11,495 bases of DNA, from assembly GCA_900321505.1 (NCBI GenBank), contig ONWK01000270.1, positions 1 through 11,495 on the forward strand, given 5' to 3'. The notes under the pieces were generated by a model. The model had not been told where the DNA came from, made no database searches, and worked only from the letters and a program-made list of their open reading frames with translations. Origin of the DNA: an uncultured Eubacteriales bacterium. GTDB lineage: Bacteria; Bacillota; Clostridia; Lachnospirales; Lachnospiraceae. The translations under genes were made by a program, and so were the position numbers. Below are positions 1 through 8,500 of this stretch, one piece after another (positions within the stretch are counted from its first letter, which is position 1; each line of letters starts with the position of its first letter).

Positions 1-69
1 ACATCTGAGATGCGTGACTTCTATAATCTGGAGCATACCTGGCAGGATGCGGCAGCCAGAAAATACTGA
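1..69 (+). CDS. C-terminal end of an unidentified protein (partial)
   Basis: Reading frame 1 is open from the window edge to a TGA at 67-69 and gives 22 residues, ending ...AAARKY. The start lies outside the window. The tail is polar, with the stretch MRDFYNLEHTW, and has no membrane or signal character. A motif of this kind near a C-terminus is reminiscent of some glycosyltransferases, but 22 residues are too few for an assignment. It is called coding because the frame is open up to the edge and the downstream promoter begins about 45 nt after its stop. No terminator hairpin is visible between this stop and that promoter. Confidence 0.5.
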   Translation, partial: TSEMRDFYNLEHTWQDAAARKY

Positions 70-112
70 TATTTCGTCACGTATAATATGAAATCCCCGG
101 AGTTCTATTTCC

Positions 113-141
113 TTGCAACTTATTGTAAACCATGATATAAT
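113..141 (+). promoter_or_regulatory. SigA-type promoter with extended -10 for the GGDEF gene
   Basis: TTGCAA (113-118) is separated by exactly 17 nt from a perfect TATAAT (136-141). The -10 is preceded by TG at 133-134, giving the extended form TGaTATAAT. Transcription would start near 148, leaving a leader of about 60 nt before the ATG at 208. The leader is GC-poor to mixed and does not show the conserved core of a cyclic-di-GMP riboswitch. This is a sequence match only. Confidence 0.75.
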
Positions 142-207
142 TGCTTTGTATGTCTTGATGGGTCACCGGGTTTTTAGTTCAGGGAATGATTCTCAGGGGA
201 AAGATTC

Positions 208-1944
208 ATGCCGGAAGAATATAAACAGCATTATATGAAACGACACTTTAAGCTGCATAGAATATTCTATGTTGTTCTTTTTGGTGTCGTTTTATTTTGC
301 AGGATCAAAGACCTGACCCCTGTTATGGGGCTTGTCTACTATATCCCAGTCCTAATCGGATGTTTCCTGCTGGATGAACTGTATTTACGAAAGTTTGACA
401 AGATATCTCCCAAGTATCACAGCCTGAGGGTTCTGACAGAAATATTCCTGCTTTCTCTCGGCAATCTGATCGGACCTCCCCATCCCATGCAGTTCCTGTC
501 CATCATGCTGTTTGAACTGCTCCTGGTTTTTGAAGATATGATACTTTATGATATCTTTGATGATTATCATATCTTTCTCAGAAGAGTACTGTATCTTTCT
601 TTTATCGTGCTTGGAATGGTTTCCTGCTTCAGAAATGAGCTGACAGGAGCATGGATCATACTGGGCGTGCTTCTGGCTGTCTGTCTGATAGGATTTGTAT
701 TTGTCCTTTTCCACAGCTATGTTGAAGGTATACGTACCTATGAAAAGAAGGCTACGGATCTGTATTTTGACTATGTAAATATGGTGGAAGAACGCGATAA
801 GCTGAAGGTTTACCAGGATCGTGTTGAGGCGGTAAATAAGGAGATCAACCGGCAGAAGCTTGAACTGGTTAAGGCCAATAAGGATCTGGAAACAATGAAT
901 GAAGAGGTAAGGTCACTTATCTCCGTAATGAAGGATTTCACCAGCAGCTTTGATGTGCCCGGCAATGCCACCCGTATGCTTGAAAATATCATGGAGATAA
1001 AGGAGCCGGGGGTATGTGGAATCTATATCGACCGCAAGGTATATATGAATGAAAACCCGTATATGCAGATACTGTCTTCAAATCAGACACTCCAGTCTGC
1101 CCTTGCCAGAGATTTCGTCAGCATCTATGAAAAACTCAGGGTACGTGGCGGTACGGATCCGATGATCATCTGCAAGGATAAAATCCATCTGGAAGCGCTT
1201 TTGAGTGATACAACTCTTGTGAATGTTGTCGCGTTTCCCGCATATGAAAATGAAACCTATTACGGCGTAATGGTTATCGGCTCAGGGGCCTATGATTTCT
1301 TTGAATCGGGATATTCCTTCTATGAGTCGTCCCTGATGGATTTTACAGCTGCCGTACGAAGCGCCAAGCTGTATCTCCAGATGGAAGATATGGCTACCAA
1401 GGATGGTCTTACCGGAGTCTATAACCGTGCATATTTCAATGAAAACTATCCGAGCATCTGTGCAAAGAGCATTGTTAATGAAAAGAGCCTTTCCGTTGCC
1501 ATGCTGGATATAGATAAATTTAAATCCGTAAATGATACCTACGGGCATCTGGCAGGCGATGAGGTTATCAGGATGGTGGCTTCGGTTGCCAGAAAATATG
1601 CGAAGAAATACAACGGTTACGCAGTTCGTTACGGAGGCGAGGAGTTCCTTCTTATCCTTCAGGGCTTCACGGTTGATGAATTCTACGATATACTTAAGGA
1701 AGCGCACGATGATATCGTGAATAACATCGTGGAATTCGAGGGCGAGAAGATCTATGTAAATGCAAGTATCGGTATGTCGCAATATCCGGATATCGCGACG
1801 GAGATCGTTGATGTCCTGGATCAGTCCGACCATGCCATGTATTTCAGCAAGGAACACGGACGCGGCATGATCGTTATCTACGGCAGGGAAGAGGAATGTC
1901 TGATGAAATCAGGCAAAATATCGGAATTCCGGAGGGATGCATGA
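208..1944 (+). CDS. Membrane-anchored diguanylate cyclase (GGDEF domain protein)
   Basis: This 578-residue protein probably makes cyclic di-GMP from two GTP at the inner face of the membrane. The N-terminal ~170 residues hold about five to six hydrophobic segments (roughly 18-38, 42-57, 76-92, 95-113, 126-142, 147-170). A charged, probably coiled-coil linker follows (about 176-245), then a GAF-like sensory region (about 245-385), which is an inference from size and position. The GGDEF domain starts near residue 395 (DGLTGVYNR). Metal- and substrate-site residues are present in DIDKFKSVND (434-443), and the signature is GGEEF at 476-480, a form compatible with catalysis. The RxxD product-inhibition site expected five residues before the signature is missing (KYNG at 467-470). 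The start is supported by AGGGGA at 195-200, 7 nt before the ATG. It has its own promoter and probably stands alone. The input signal is unknown. Confidence 0.9.
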   Translation: MPEEYKQHYMKRHFKLHRIFYVVLFGVVLFCRIKDLTPVMGLVYYIPVLIGCFLLDELYLRKFDKISPKYHSLRVLTEIFLLSLGNLIGPPHPMQFLSIMLFELLLVFEDMILYDIFDDYHIFLRRVLYLSFIVLGMVSCFRNELTGAWIILGVLLAVCLIGFVFVLFHSYVEGIRTYEKKATDLYFDYVNMVEERDKLKVYQDRVEAVNKEINRQKLELVKANKDLETMNEEVRSLISVMKDFTSSFDVPGNATRMLENIMEIKEPGVCGIYIDRKVYMNENPYMQILSSNQTLQSALARDFVSIYEKLRVRGGTDPMIICKDKIHLEALLSDTTLVNVVAFPAYENETYYGVMVIGSGAYDFFESGYSFYESSLMDFTAAVRSAKLYLQMEDMATKDGLTGVYNRAYFNENYPSICAKSIVNEKSLSVAMLDIDKFKSVNDTYGHLAGDEVIRMVASVARKYAKKYNGYAVRYGGEEFLLILQGFTVDEFYDILKEAHDDIVNNIVEFEGEKIYVNASIGMSQYPDIATEIVDVLDQSDHAMYFSKEHGRGMIVIYGREEECLMKSGKISEFRRDA

Positions 1945-1981
1945 CCGGAGTTCGGGAATTTAACCCGGCGATGATCCTCTG

Positions 1982-2055
1982 GCGGCGCACCCGGATAACC
2001 GTGGAACCGGACAGTTACTGAAAAAGTAATTATCCGGCATCCGGAGCCGCGGTGC
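1982..2055 (+). promoter_or_regulatory. Possible branched RNA leader before acetate kinase
   Basis: The 151-nt gap between the cyclase and ackA holds nested inverted repeats. CCGGATAA (1991-1998) is fully complementary to TTATCCGG (2030-2037). Inside it sit a small CCG/CGG hairpin (1999-2001 with 2008-2010) and a TTACT/AGTAA hairpin with a GAAAA loop (2015-2029), which together make a three-way junction. Outside it, GCGGC (1982-1986) can pair with GCCGC (2046-2050). A competing pairing of GCACC (1987-1991) with GGTGC (2051-2055) and a second copy of ATCCGG at 2039-2044 allow alternative folds. No T-run follows, so it is not an intrinsic terminator. No convincing promoter is seen in the gap. 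A regulatory role is inference only. Confidence 0.35.
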
Positions 2056-2095
2056 TGAATAGTTACATGAAAAATAATAAATGGAGGCTGTAACA

Positions 2096-3289
2096 ATGAA
2101 GATTCTGGTTATCAATGCCGGTTCTACCACATTAAAGTACCAGCTTATCGATTCCGAAACGGAGCAGGTTCTTGCAAAGGGTCTGTGTGAGCGGATCTTT
2201 CTGGACGGTCAGATCAAATTTGATCATCCGAAGACAGGAGAGAAGATCCTTATTAAGGAGGATATGCCGGATCACGGAACCGCACTGAAGATAGTGATTC
2301 GTGAACTGCTTGATCCCGATCATGGTTCACTTTCATCTCTTTCGGAGATTGACGCGGTGGGACACCGTGTTGTTCACGGCGGTGAGACCTTCTCATCATC
2401 CGTAAAGATCACTGATGAGGTTCTGGAGCAGATAGAGGCGGTAAGCGGTCTTGCGCCTCTTCATAATCCGGCAAATCTGCTGGGCATCAGGGCTTGTATG
2501 GAGCTTATGCCCGGTGTGCCGAATGTTGCGGTATTTGATACGGCATTTCATCAGACCATGCCGGAAAAAGCATATATTTACGGTATTCCCTACAGCTTCT
2601 ATGAGAAGTACAAGATACGTAAGTACGGTTTCCACGGCACCAGCCACAGCTTTGTATCCAAAGAGGCTGCAAAGCTTCTGGATAAGCCGATTGAAGATAC
2701 AAAGATCATCGTATGTCATCTCGGCGGCGGCGCCAGCATAACAGCGGTAAAGGGCGGAAAATCCGTGGATACTTCCATGGGACTTACACCTCTTGAAGGT
2801 CTTATCATGGGAACAAGATCCGGTTCCCTGGATCCGGCTGTACTCCAGTTCATGGCTGAGAAGGAGAATATCTCTCTGGATAAGGTCCTGACCATACTTA
2901 ATAAGGAGTCAGGCCTTTACGGCATTTCCGGTCTGTCCAGCGATATGCGGGATATCGATGCCGGAGTTGAGGATGGAAATAAGAGGGCAAAACTGGCATT
3001 TGACGCATTCTGCTATGAGATCATCAAAACCATCGGCGCTTATGCTGCGGCCATGAACGGTGTTGACCTGATCGCCTTTACGGCGGGCATCGGCGAGTGG
3101 GATGCGGGAGTTCGTAAGGAGATCATCAGCTCCCTTACATATCTGGGTATTACACTGGATGAGGAAGCCAATAAGAAGAGCGGTACATTTACACTTATAT
3201 CCACGCCTGATTCGAAGGTTAAATGTGCTATCGTACCTACAAATGAAGAGCTTGCCATAGCTCGCGAGACTCTGAAGTACGCATTCTGA
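2096..3289 (+). CDS. ackA: Acetate kinase
   Basis: The enzyme converts acetyl-phosphate and ADP to acetate and ATP in the cytoplasm, the energy-yielding last step of acetate fermentation. The 397-residue length is typical. Residues known from the Methanosarcina enzyme fall at the same numbers: N7, S10 and K14 in INAGSTTLK, R91, H123, D148, H180, R241 and E384. The family block GIGEN appears as GIGEW (331-335). An upstream in-frame ATG at 2081 would add MEAVT, but it overlaps the ribosome binding site GGAGG (2083-2087), which is 8 nt before the ATG at 2096, so 2096 is chosen. The usual partner pta is not adjacent in this window. It follows the cyclase gene by 151 nt containing an inverted-repeat structure. 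No clear terminator follows, and the next 120 nt contain the rpmF promoter. Confidence 0.97.
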   Translation: MKILVINAGSTTLKYQLIDSETEQVLAKGLCERIFLDGQIKFDHPKTGEKILIKEDMPDHGTALKIVIRELLDPDHGSLSSLSEIDAVGHRVVHGGETFSSSVKITDEVLEQIEAVSGLAPLHNPANLLGIRACMELMPGVPNVAVFDTAFHQTMPEKAYIYGIPYSFYEKYKIRKYGFHGTSHSFVSKEAAKLLDKPIEDTKIIVCHLGGGASITAVKGGKSVDTSMGLTPLEGLIMGTRSGSLDPAVLQFMAEKENISLDKVLTILNKESGLYGISGLSSDMRDIDAGVEDGNKRAKLAFDAFCYEIIKTIGAYAAAMNGVDLIAFTAGIGEWDAGVRKEIISSLTYLGITLDEEANKKSGTFTLISTPDSKVKCAIVPTNEELAIARETLKYAF

Positions 3290-3341
3290 GGGCAGTGCAG
3301 CTGAATATTTATTATTTATCGGAAAAAAGAAAAAATACTTA

Positions 3342-3370
3342 TTGACAATGCCATAAATCATCAGTATAAT
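3342..3370 (+). promoter_or_regulatory. Perfect-consensus SigA promoter of rpmF
   Basis: TTGACA (3342-3347), a 17-nt spacer, then TATAAT (3365-3370): both hexamers and the spacing match the ideal housekeeping promoter. An A-rich stretch (about 3321-3340, GGAAAAAAGAAAAAATAC) lies just upstream, where an UP element would sit. Predicted transcription start is near 3377, so the rpmF leader is only about 32 nt and consists largely of a near-perfect Shine-Dalgarno sequence, AAGGAGGTGA (3392-3401). This is consistent with very high expression of a ribosomal protein gene. Confidence 0.9.
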
Positions 3371-3408
3371 AGCGAAAGTGTGATTTTTGGCAAGGAGGTG
3401 AGATCGGT

Positions 3409-3588
3409 ATGTCAATCTGTCCTAAGGGAAAAATATCCAAAGCAAGAAGAAATAAGAGAAGAGCAAATTGGAAAATGTCTGCTCCGAACCTGGTAAAGTG
3501 CAGCAAGTGCGGCTCTCTGATGATGCCTCATCGCGTATGCAAGAACTGTGGTTCTTACAACCAGAAGGAGATCATTTCCGTAAACTGA
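3409..3588 (+). CDS. rpmF: 50S ribosomal protein L32
   Basis: This 59-residue basic protein of the large ribosomal subunit starts MSICPKGKISKARRNKRRAN, close to the usual L32 N-terminus. Four cysteines form a zinc ribbon of the C+ type: C31-x2-C34-x9-C44-x2-C47. The start codon is fixed by AAGGAGGTGA at 3392-3401, 7 nt upstream. It has its own perfect promoter and its own terminator, so it looks monocistronic. In many Firmicutes a DUF177 (YceD) gene lies directly before rpmF. Here only 119 nt separate it from ackA and no such gene fits. The gene is short enough to be missed by length-filtered gene finders. Confidence 0.97.
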   Translation: MSICPKGKISKARRNKRRANWKMSAPNLVKCSKCGSLMMPHRVCKNCGSYNQKEIISVN

Positions 3589-3604
3589 TGATTTGAGTGT
3601 GAAG

Positions 3605-3632
3605 AAACCCCCGTCATTTGACGGGGTTTTTT
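3605..3632 (+). terminator. Intrinsic terminator of rpmF
   Basis: CCCCGTC (3609-3615), a 4-nt loop ATTT, then GACGGGG (3620-3626) followed by TTTTTT (3627-3632). This is a 7-bp GC-rich stem extendable by A/T pairs (AAA at 3605-3607 with the T-run), starting 17 nt after the L32 stop codon. It is a textbook Rho-independent terminator on the + strand and separates rpmF from plsX. Confidence 0.93.
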
Positions 3633-3638
3633 CTTTGC

Positions 3639-3667
3639 TTGCATTTGAACCGGGTTTCGTATAAAAT
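3639..3667 (+). promoter_or_regulatory. Tentative promoter for the plsX-rnc-smc-ftsY run
   Basis: Because a terminator precedes it, plsX needs a promoter in the 3633-3755 gap. The best candidate is TTGCAT (3639-3644), 17 nt, TAAAAT (3662-3667), within the AT-rich stretch TATAAAATAAT (3660-3670). The -35 is weak, and a shifted -10 (TATAAA, 3660-3665) is also possible. No FapR-like operator is recognised. The remaining ~85 nt up to plsX show no clear structure. Confidence 0.4.
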
Positions 3668-3755
3668 AATGAAGTCTATGTGCTTTTACAGGGTGAGGAA
3701 TGAATCTACCTGTAAAGTCAGTTGATGTAAGCATGATCGATAAGGAGAAAAAGAA

Positions 3756-4775
3756 ATGGGTGCAAGGATAGTTATTGATACTCTTGGCGGCGATAACGGT
3801 GCTCAGGTTTGTGTTGAAGGGGCTGTAGAGGGACTGAAAAAGCATCCCGGAGTCAGCGTGATCCTGACAGGAAAGAAAAAGGAGCTTGATAAACTGCTCA
3901 GCAAATATGAATATGATAAAAATCGTCTTACGGTGATCGATTGTACTGAAGAGATCACCTGTCATGATGCACCCGTTGAAGCGGTTAAGAAGAAAAAGGA
4001 TTCATCCCTTGTAGTGGGTCTGAATCAGATAAAGGAAGGAAAGGCGGATGCACTTGTATCCGCGGGCAGCTCTGGCGCTGTTCTTGCAGGCGCATCATTT
4101 ATAGTAGGCCGCGCCAAGGGCGTAAAGAGAACACCGCTTGCACCGCTTCTTCCGACGGCTAAAACTCCCTCGCTCCTGATCGACTGCGGGGCAAATGTTG
4201 ATGCAAAGCCGGAGGTGCTCGTTCAGTTTGCCCAGATGGGCTCCATCTACATGCAGAATGTTATGGGTATTAAAAATCCTACGGTTGCGATCGTGAACAT
4301 CGGAACTGAGGAGGAAAAGGGTAATGCTCTTGTAAAGAGTACATATCCTCTTCTGAAGGAGTGTAAATCCATTAACTTTATCGGAAGCATCGAGTCACGT
4401 GAGATCCCTGCGGGCAAGGCAGATGTCATCCTTACAGAAGCTTTTGTAGGAAATGTTATCCTTAAGCTGTATGAAGGACTCTCCAAAATGCTTCTGGAAG
4501 AGATCAAGGGAGCAATGAAATCCACTGTGGTCAGCAAGGCCGGTGCGCTTCTTATAAAGAGAAGTCTCAAGAAAACGCTTTCACGCTTTGATGCAAGCAA
4601 TAAGGGCGGGGCCCCCATGCTGGGTCTTAAGGGTCTTGTAGTGAAGGTTCACGGAAATGCAAAGAAGAACGAGATAGCTTCAGCTATTGAACAGTGCAAC
4701 CGTTTTGTCAAAAAGGATGTAAGCGGAAAGATCATAAGAGGTCTGGAAGCTCAAAACGAGGAACAGAGTAAATAA
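3756..4775 (+). CDS. plsX: Phosphate acyltransferase PlsX
   Basis: PlsX converts acyl-ACP and phosphate to acyl-phosphate, the substrate of PlsY in the first step of phospholipid synthesis. It is a peripheral membrane enzyme. The 339 residues cover the whole family length. Typical blocks are the N-terminal VIDTLGGDNGAQ (variant of AVDAMGGDNAP), SAGSSGAVL, GANVDAKPE, NIGTEEEKGN, TEAFVGNVILK and, near the C-terminus, GGAPMLGLKGLVVKVHG. AAGGAG (3742-3747) lies 8 nt before the ATG and supports this start. It is the first gene after the rpmF terminator, and rnc follows only 12 nt after its stop. The acyl carrier protein gene acpP, which commonly follows plsX in Firmicutes, is absent here. Confidence 0.95.
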   Translation: MGARIVIDTLGGDNGAQVCVEGAVEGLKKHPGVSVILTGKKKELDKLLSKYEYDKNRLTVIDCTEEITCHDAPVEAVKKKKDSSLVVGLNQIKEGKADALVSAGSSGAVLAGASFIVGRAKGVKRTPLAPLLPTAKTPSLLIDCGANVDAKPEVLVQFAQMGSIYMQNVMGIKNPTVAIVNIGTEEEKGNALVKSTYPLLKECKSINFIGSIESREIPAGKADVILTEAFVGNVILKLYEGLSKMLLEEIKGAMKSTVVSKAGALLIKRSLKKTLSRFDASNKGGAPMLGLKGLVVKVHGNAKKNEIASAIEQCNRFVKKDVSGKIIRGLEAQNEEQSK

Positions 4776-4787
4776 CGGAAAACCATC

Positions 4788-5480
4788 ATGAATTATACAG
4801 AGCTTAACTATTCATCCCTGGAGCGTAAGATAGGTTATCAGTTTAATGATACAGAGCTTCTCCGCAGGGCACTTACACATAAATCCTTTTCTCATGAATA
4901 CCATATACAGCAGGTGGAGCACTATGAACGCCTGGAATTTCTGGGCGATGCGATCCTTGAGTATATTTCCAGTGAGGAGCTGTACAATCGTTATCCGGAG
5001 CTGACGGAGGGTGAACTGACAAAGAAGAGAGCCAGTCTGGTATGTGAGTACACGCTTTCAAGGATATCGCGGGATCTGGGCTATGGAGATTATGTATTTC
5101 TAAGTAACGGAGAGCTGCAGACGGGCGGCCGGGAAAGACCTTCCATACTATGCGATCTTTTCGAAAGTGTTCTGGGTGCGATCTATCTGGATGGAGGGAT
5201 GGAGCCTGCAAGGGAGTATGTAAATAAACATCTTATGACGGATCTGGAGCACCGTACGATCTTTACCGATGCAAAGACCATCCTCCAGGAATATGCGCAG
5301 AAGCAGGGAATGATACCGGAATATCCGCTCCTTGAGAAAAAGGGACCGGACCATGCCAGAAAATATACCGTTGCCGTGATCATCGGCGGAAAAACCTATG
5401 CGAAGGCGACCGGTAATTCCATAAAGGGAGCCCAGATGGAGGCGGCCCATGAGACCCTGAGGATGCTGGGAATCTCATGA
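4788..5480 (+). CDS. rnc: Ribonuclease III
   Basis: RNase III cleaves double-stranded RNA, including rRNA precursors and some mRNAs, with two Mg ions. Of 230 residues, the N-terminal ~155 form the nuclease domain with signature ERLEFLGDA (47-55). Expected catalytic acids are E47, E50, D54, D123 and E126 (CDLFE at 122-126), aligned with the E. coli set E38, E41, D45, D114 and E117. The C-terminal part (about 160-230) is a double-stranded RNA binding domain with the late motif KGAQMEAAHETL. The ATG is 12 nt after the plsX stop, and the ribosome binding site is weak (CGGAA, 4776-4780), so translation is probably coupled to plsX. smc follows after 64 nt, as in Bacillus and many Clostridia. Confidence 0.96.
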   Translation: MNYTELNYSSLERKIGYQFNDTELLRRALTHKSFSHEYHIQQVEHYERLEFLGDAILEYISSEELYNRYPELTEGELTKKRASLVCEYTLSRISRDLGYGDYVFLSNGELQTGGRERPSILCDLFESVLGAIYLDGGMEPAREYVNKHLMTDLEHRTIFTDAKTILQEYAQKQGMIPEYPLLEKKGPDHARKYTVAVIIGGKTYAKATGNSIKGAQMEAAHETLRMLGIS

Positions 5481-5544
5481 CCGGTCTCATGTTAGGCTGA
5501 AGAATCCCTTCACATAACACATACGTAGGAAATCAGGAACTGAA

Positions 5545-8500
5545 ATGTATCTTAAAAGTATAGAAGTAAACGGTTTTAAATCATTTGCAAATAAACTTAC
5601 CTTTAAATTCAATGAAGGTATAACAGCTATAGTAGGTCCTAACGGATCAGGAAAAAGTAATATCGGTGATGCTGTACGCTGGGTGCTGGGTGAGCAGAGC
5701 GCATTGAAGCTCCGCGGCTCAAAGATGGAGGATGTCATTTTTGCCGGAACAGAGCTGCGTAAGCCCCAGGGCTTTGCCTATGTGGCAATAACACTGGATA
5801 ATTCTGATCACTGCCTGCCGGTGGATTTTACCGAGGTTACAGTAGCAAGGCGCGTATACAGATCTGGTGAAAGCGAATATCTCATAAATGGTACAGTAAC
5901 CCGTCTTAAAGATGTGGCGGCGCTGTTCTTTGATACCGGTATCGGTAAGGAGGGTTACTCCATCATCGGACAGGGCCAGATCGAGCGAATACTTTCCGGA
6001 AAGCCCGATGACCGCCGTGACCTTTTTGATGAAGCTGCAGGTATCGTAAAATATAAGAAGAATAAGATCGCTACGGAAAAGGCCCTTGAGGCTGAGCACG
6101 CAAACCTTAATCGTGTAAATGATATCCTTTCCGGACTTGAGGAACGTGTTGGACCCCTTGAAAAGCAGTCCGAAAAAGCTAAGAAATACCTGGCTTTAAA
6201 GGAAGAACAGAAAAACCTGGATATAAATATCTTCAATATGGAGATAGACAGGATCGAGGAAAAGATCGTAAAGAACCGGGATGAACTGGATGTAACTCTC
6301 GCTGATCAGGAACGGCTTCAGGCTGAGTTCGACCATACAAAGGAAGAATATGACCGTCTGGAACAGAAGCTTGAACAGCTGAGCGAGGAGATGCAGAAGC
6401 TCACCGGTGATTCCCATGCGGCGTCTCTGCTTATCGAGCATACGGAGGGTGAGATCCGTGTCCTGCAGGAGAAGATCCAGTCTGCAAAGAATGCCGAGGC
6501 TGAGCTCATGTCCCGCATGGAGCGTATAGATGCTGAGATACAGCGGCTCAATACGGAAAAGGACAGGGTACTTTCCGAACAGAAGAATCTGAAAAAGGAG
6601 CTCACGGAAAAGAAGAAGGCAGTTGCCGAGCTTGAAAAGGAAGTTGCGGACTGCAAGAAGGAACAGCAGGACGGAAATGAAGCCATAGATGCCGCAAGAG
6701 GCGAGATAATCGACTTCATGAACCTGGGCGGCTCCGTAAAGGAGAAGGTGGCCCGTTATGATACGATGCTGGAGAATATTACTCTTCGCCGTACCGAGCT
6801 GAAGCAGAAGTATCTGTCAGATAAGAGTGAGCAGGAGCATAATAACGAAGAGGCAAAGCGGCTCAGGGACCAGCTGAAATCAGTCAGCGACAGCCTTGAT
6901 GACAACCGCCAGCGCCTTAACAGACTGGAAAACGATCTGCGCACCAAGACAGACAGAAGCGGTACTGTCCGAGCCGATATGACCAGGTACAATCAGGAAC
7001 TGATACGCCTCAAGTCACGCCACGAAAGCCTTCGGAATCTCAGTGAGCGTTATGAAGGCTACGGTAACAGCATTAAAAAGGTAATGGAACAGAAGGGGCG
7101 GAAGTCAGGGATAATAGGCGTCGTAGCCGACATCATAGAAACTGATGAAGCCTATGAAACCGCCATTGAGACTGCTTTGGGCGGAAGCATTCAGAACATA
7201 GTTACCGAGGATGAAAAGACCGCAAAGGAAATGATAGCCTTCCTCAGGGAAGGAAAACTGGGAAGAGCCACATTTCTTCCCATATCTTCAGTGACAGCCA
7301 GAGGTTCGGTGGATCCGGATGCACTGAAGGAGGACGGAGTTATCGGTATCGCCTCGCAGCTCGTTAAGACAGATGACCGCTACAGACAGCTGATAGAAAG
7401 CCTTCTTGGACGCAGCATTGTGGTGGATAATATCGATGCGGCGATACGCATAGCCAGAAAATATAAGCAGACCCTGCGGCTTGTGACTCCCAGCGGAGAG
7501 CTGATCAATCCCGGCGGAGCCATGACCGGCGGCGCTTTCAGGAATAATTCAAATCTTCTCGGAAGAAAGCGTGAGCTGGATGAGATCACTAAGGAAATAG
7601 CTGATATGACAAAGGCTTACTCGGAAGCAAAGCGTGAGGATGCAGAGCTTTCGATGCAGAGGGAATCTCTCAAGGAGCAGAGAAATCAGTATCAGACTGT
7701 GATCCAGAAGCTTACACTGGAAAAGAATTCAGTGACCATCACGCTTCAGCAGGCTGAGAACAGGCTGTCTGAGCTTGAAAAATCCTTCAGCGGTATTAAA
7801 AGAGAAAATGAAGAGCTTGACCGCCAGGTTAAGGATATCGACAGAAACAAGTCTGAGCTCTTTAATACCGAAAAACAGCAGCAGCTGGAGATAAAGGAGA
7901 GGGAGCGGATCATTTCCGAGCTTGAGAAGAAGGTGGATGAAGTCCGCGCCAGAAGGAGAGCGGCTGAGGAAAAGCTGTCCGAGGCACAGCTGGCGCTTGG
8001 AACAGTTACGCAAAGGGATTCCTTCTACCAGAACGATATCGACAGACTGTCAGGTGATCTGGCCCGTCAGGATGATGAAAAGAATGAAATCCTCGCCAGA
8101 TCCGGAGAACGGGTTCGTGAGGCTGAGGAGCTTCAGAAGACCATCGGCGAGAAGGAAAAGCTGATCACTGAATGTAAGGAAAATATCGAGAAGGCTAAAA
8201 AAACACTGGAAGCAAAACAGCAGGAAAAGGAAGAGATCAACAGAAAGAACAAGACCTTCTTTAACAGAAGAGAAGAGCTGACCCGTGATATAGCAGGTCT
8301 CGACAAGTCAGCCTTCACGCTCCGTTCAGCCATAGAAAAGCTGGAGGAGGATAAGGAAAAGCTTTCCGCCTATATGTGGGAGGAATACGAGCTTACCTAC
8401 AGTGAAACAGAGAAAAAGCGGGAAGAGACGGGACAGAGCATTACCGAGATGCGTAAGGAGATCGCTGCGGTCAAGCAGAAGATCAAAGCTCTCGGAGAGG

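Noticed and set aside
148..207. Cyclic di-GMP riboswitch in the leader of the cyclase gene
   Set aside because: The leader is only about 60 nt and lacks the conserved cores of the known class I and II aptamers.
1282..1857. Long open frame on the - strand (191 codons) opposite the GGDEF gene
   Set aside because: It lies entirely antisense to a conserved catalytic domain, has no recognisable motif, and is best explained as a shadow of the codon usage of the + strand gene.
1945..1968. Hairpin CCGGaGTT/AACCCGG just after the cyclase stop codon, considered as a terminator
   Set aside because: The stem is 7 bp with a bulge, and no T-run follows (the next bases are CGATGATCC), so it is not supported as an intrinsic terminator.
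3700..3771. Possible 23-codon upstream open frame overlapping the plsX start
   Set aside because: The candidate Shine-Dalgarno bases (GGTGAGG) abut the ATG too closely, the peptide has no runs of regulatory codons, and plsX has its own strong ribosome binding site.
5498..5512. Hairpin TGAAG/CTTCA in the rnc-smc gap
   Set aside because: A 5-bp AT-rich stem with a 5-nt loop and no T-run is within chance expectation. Resemblance to the tail of the repeat family is too weak to claim.
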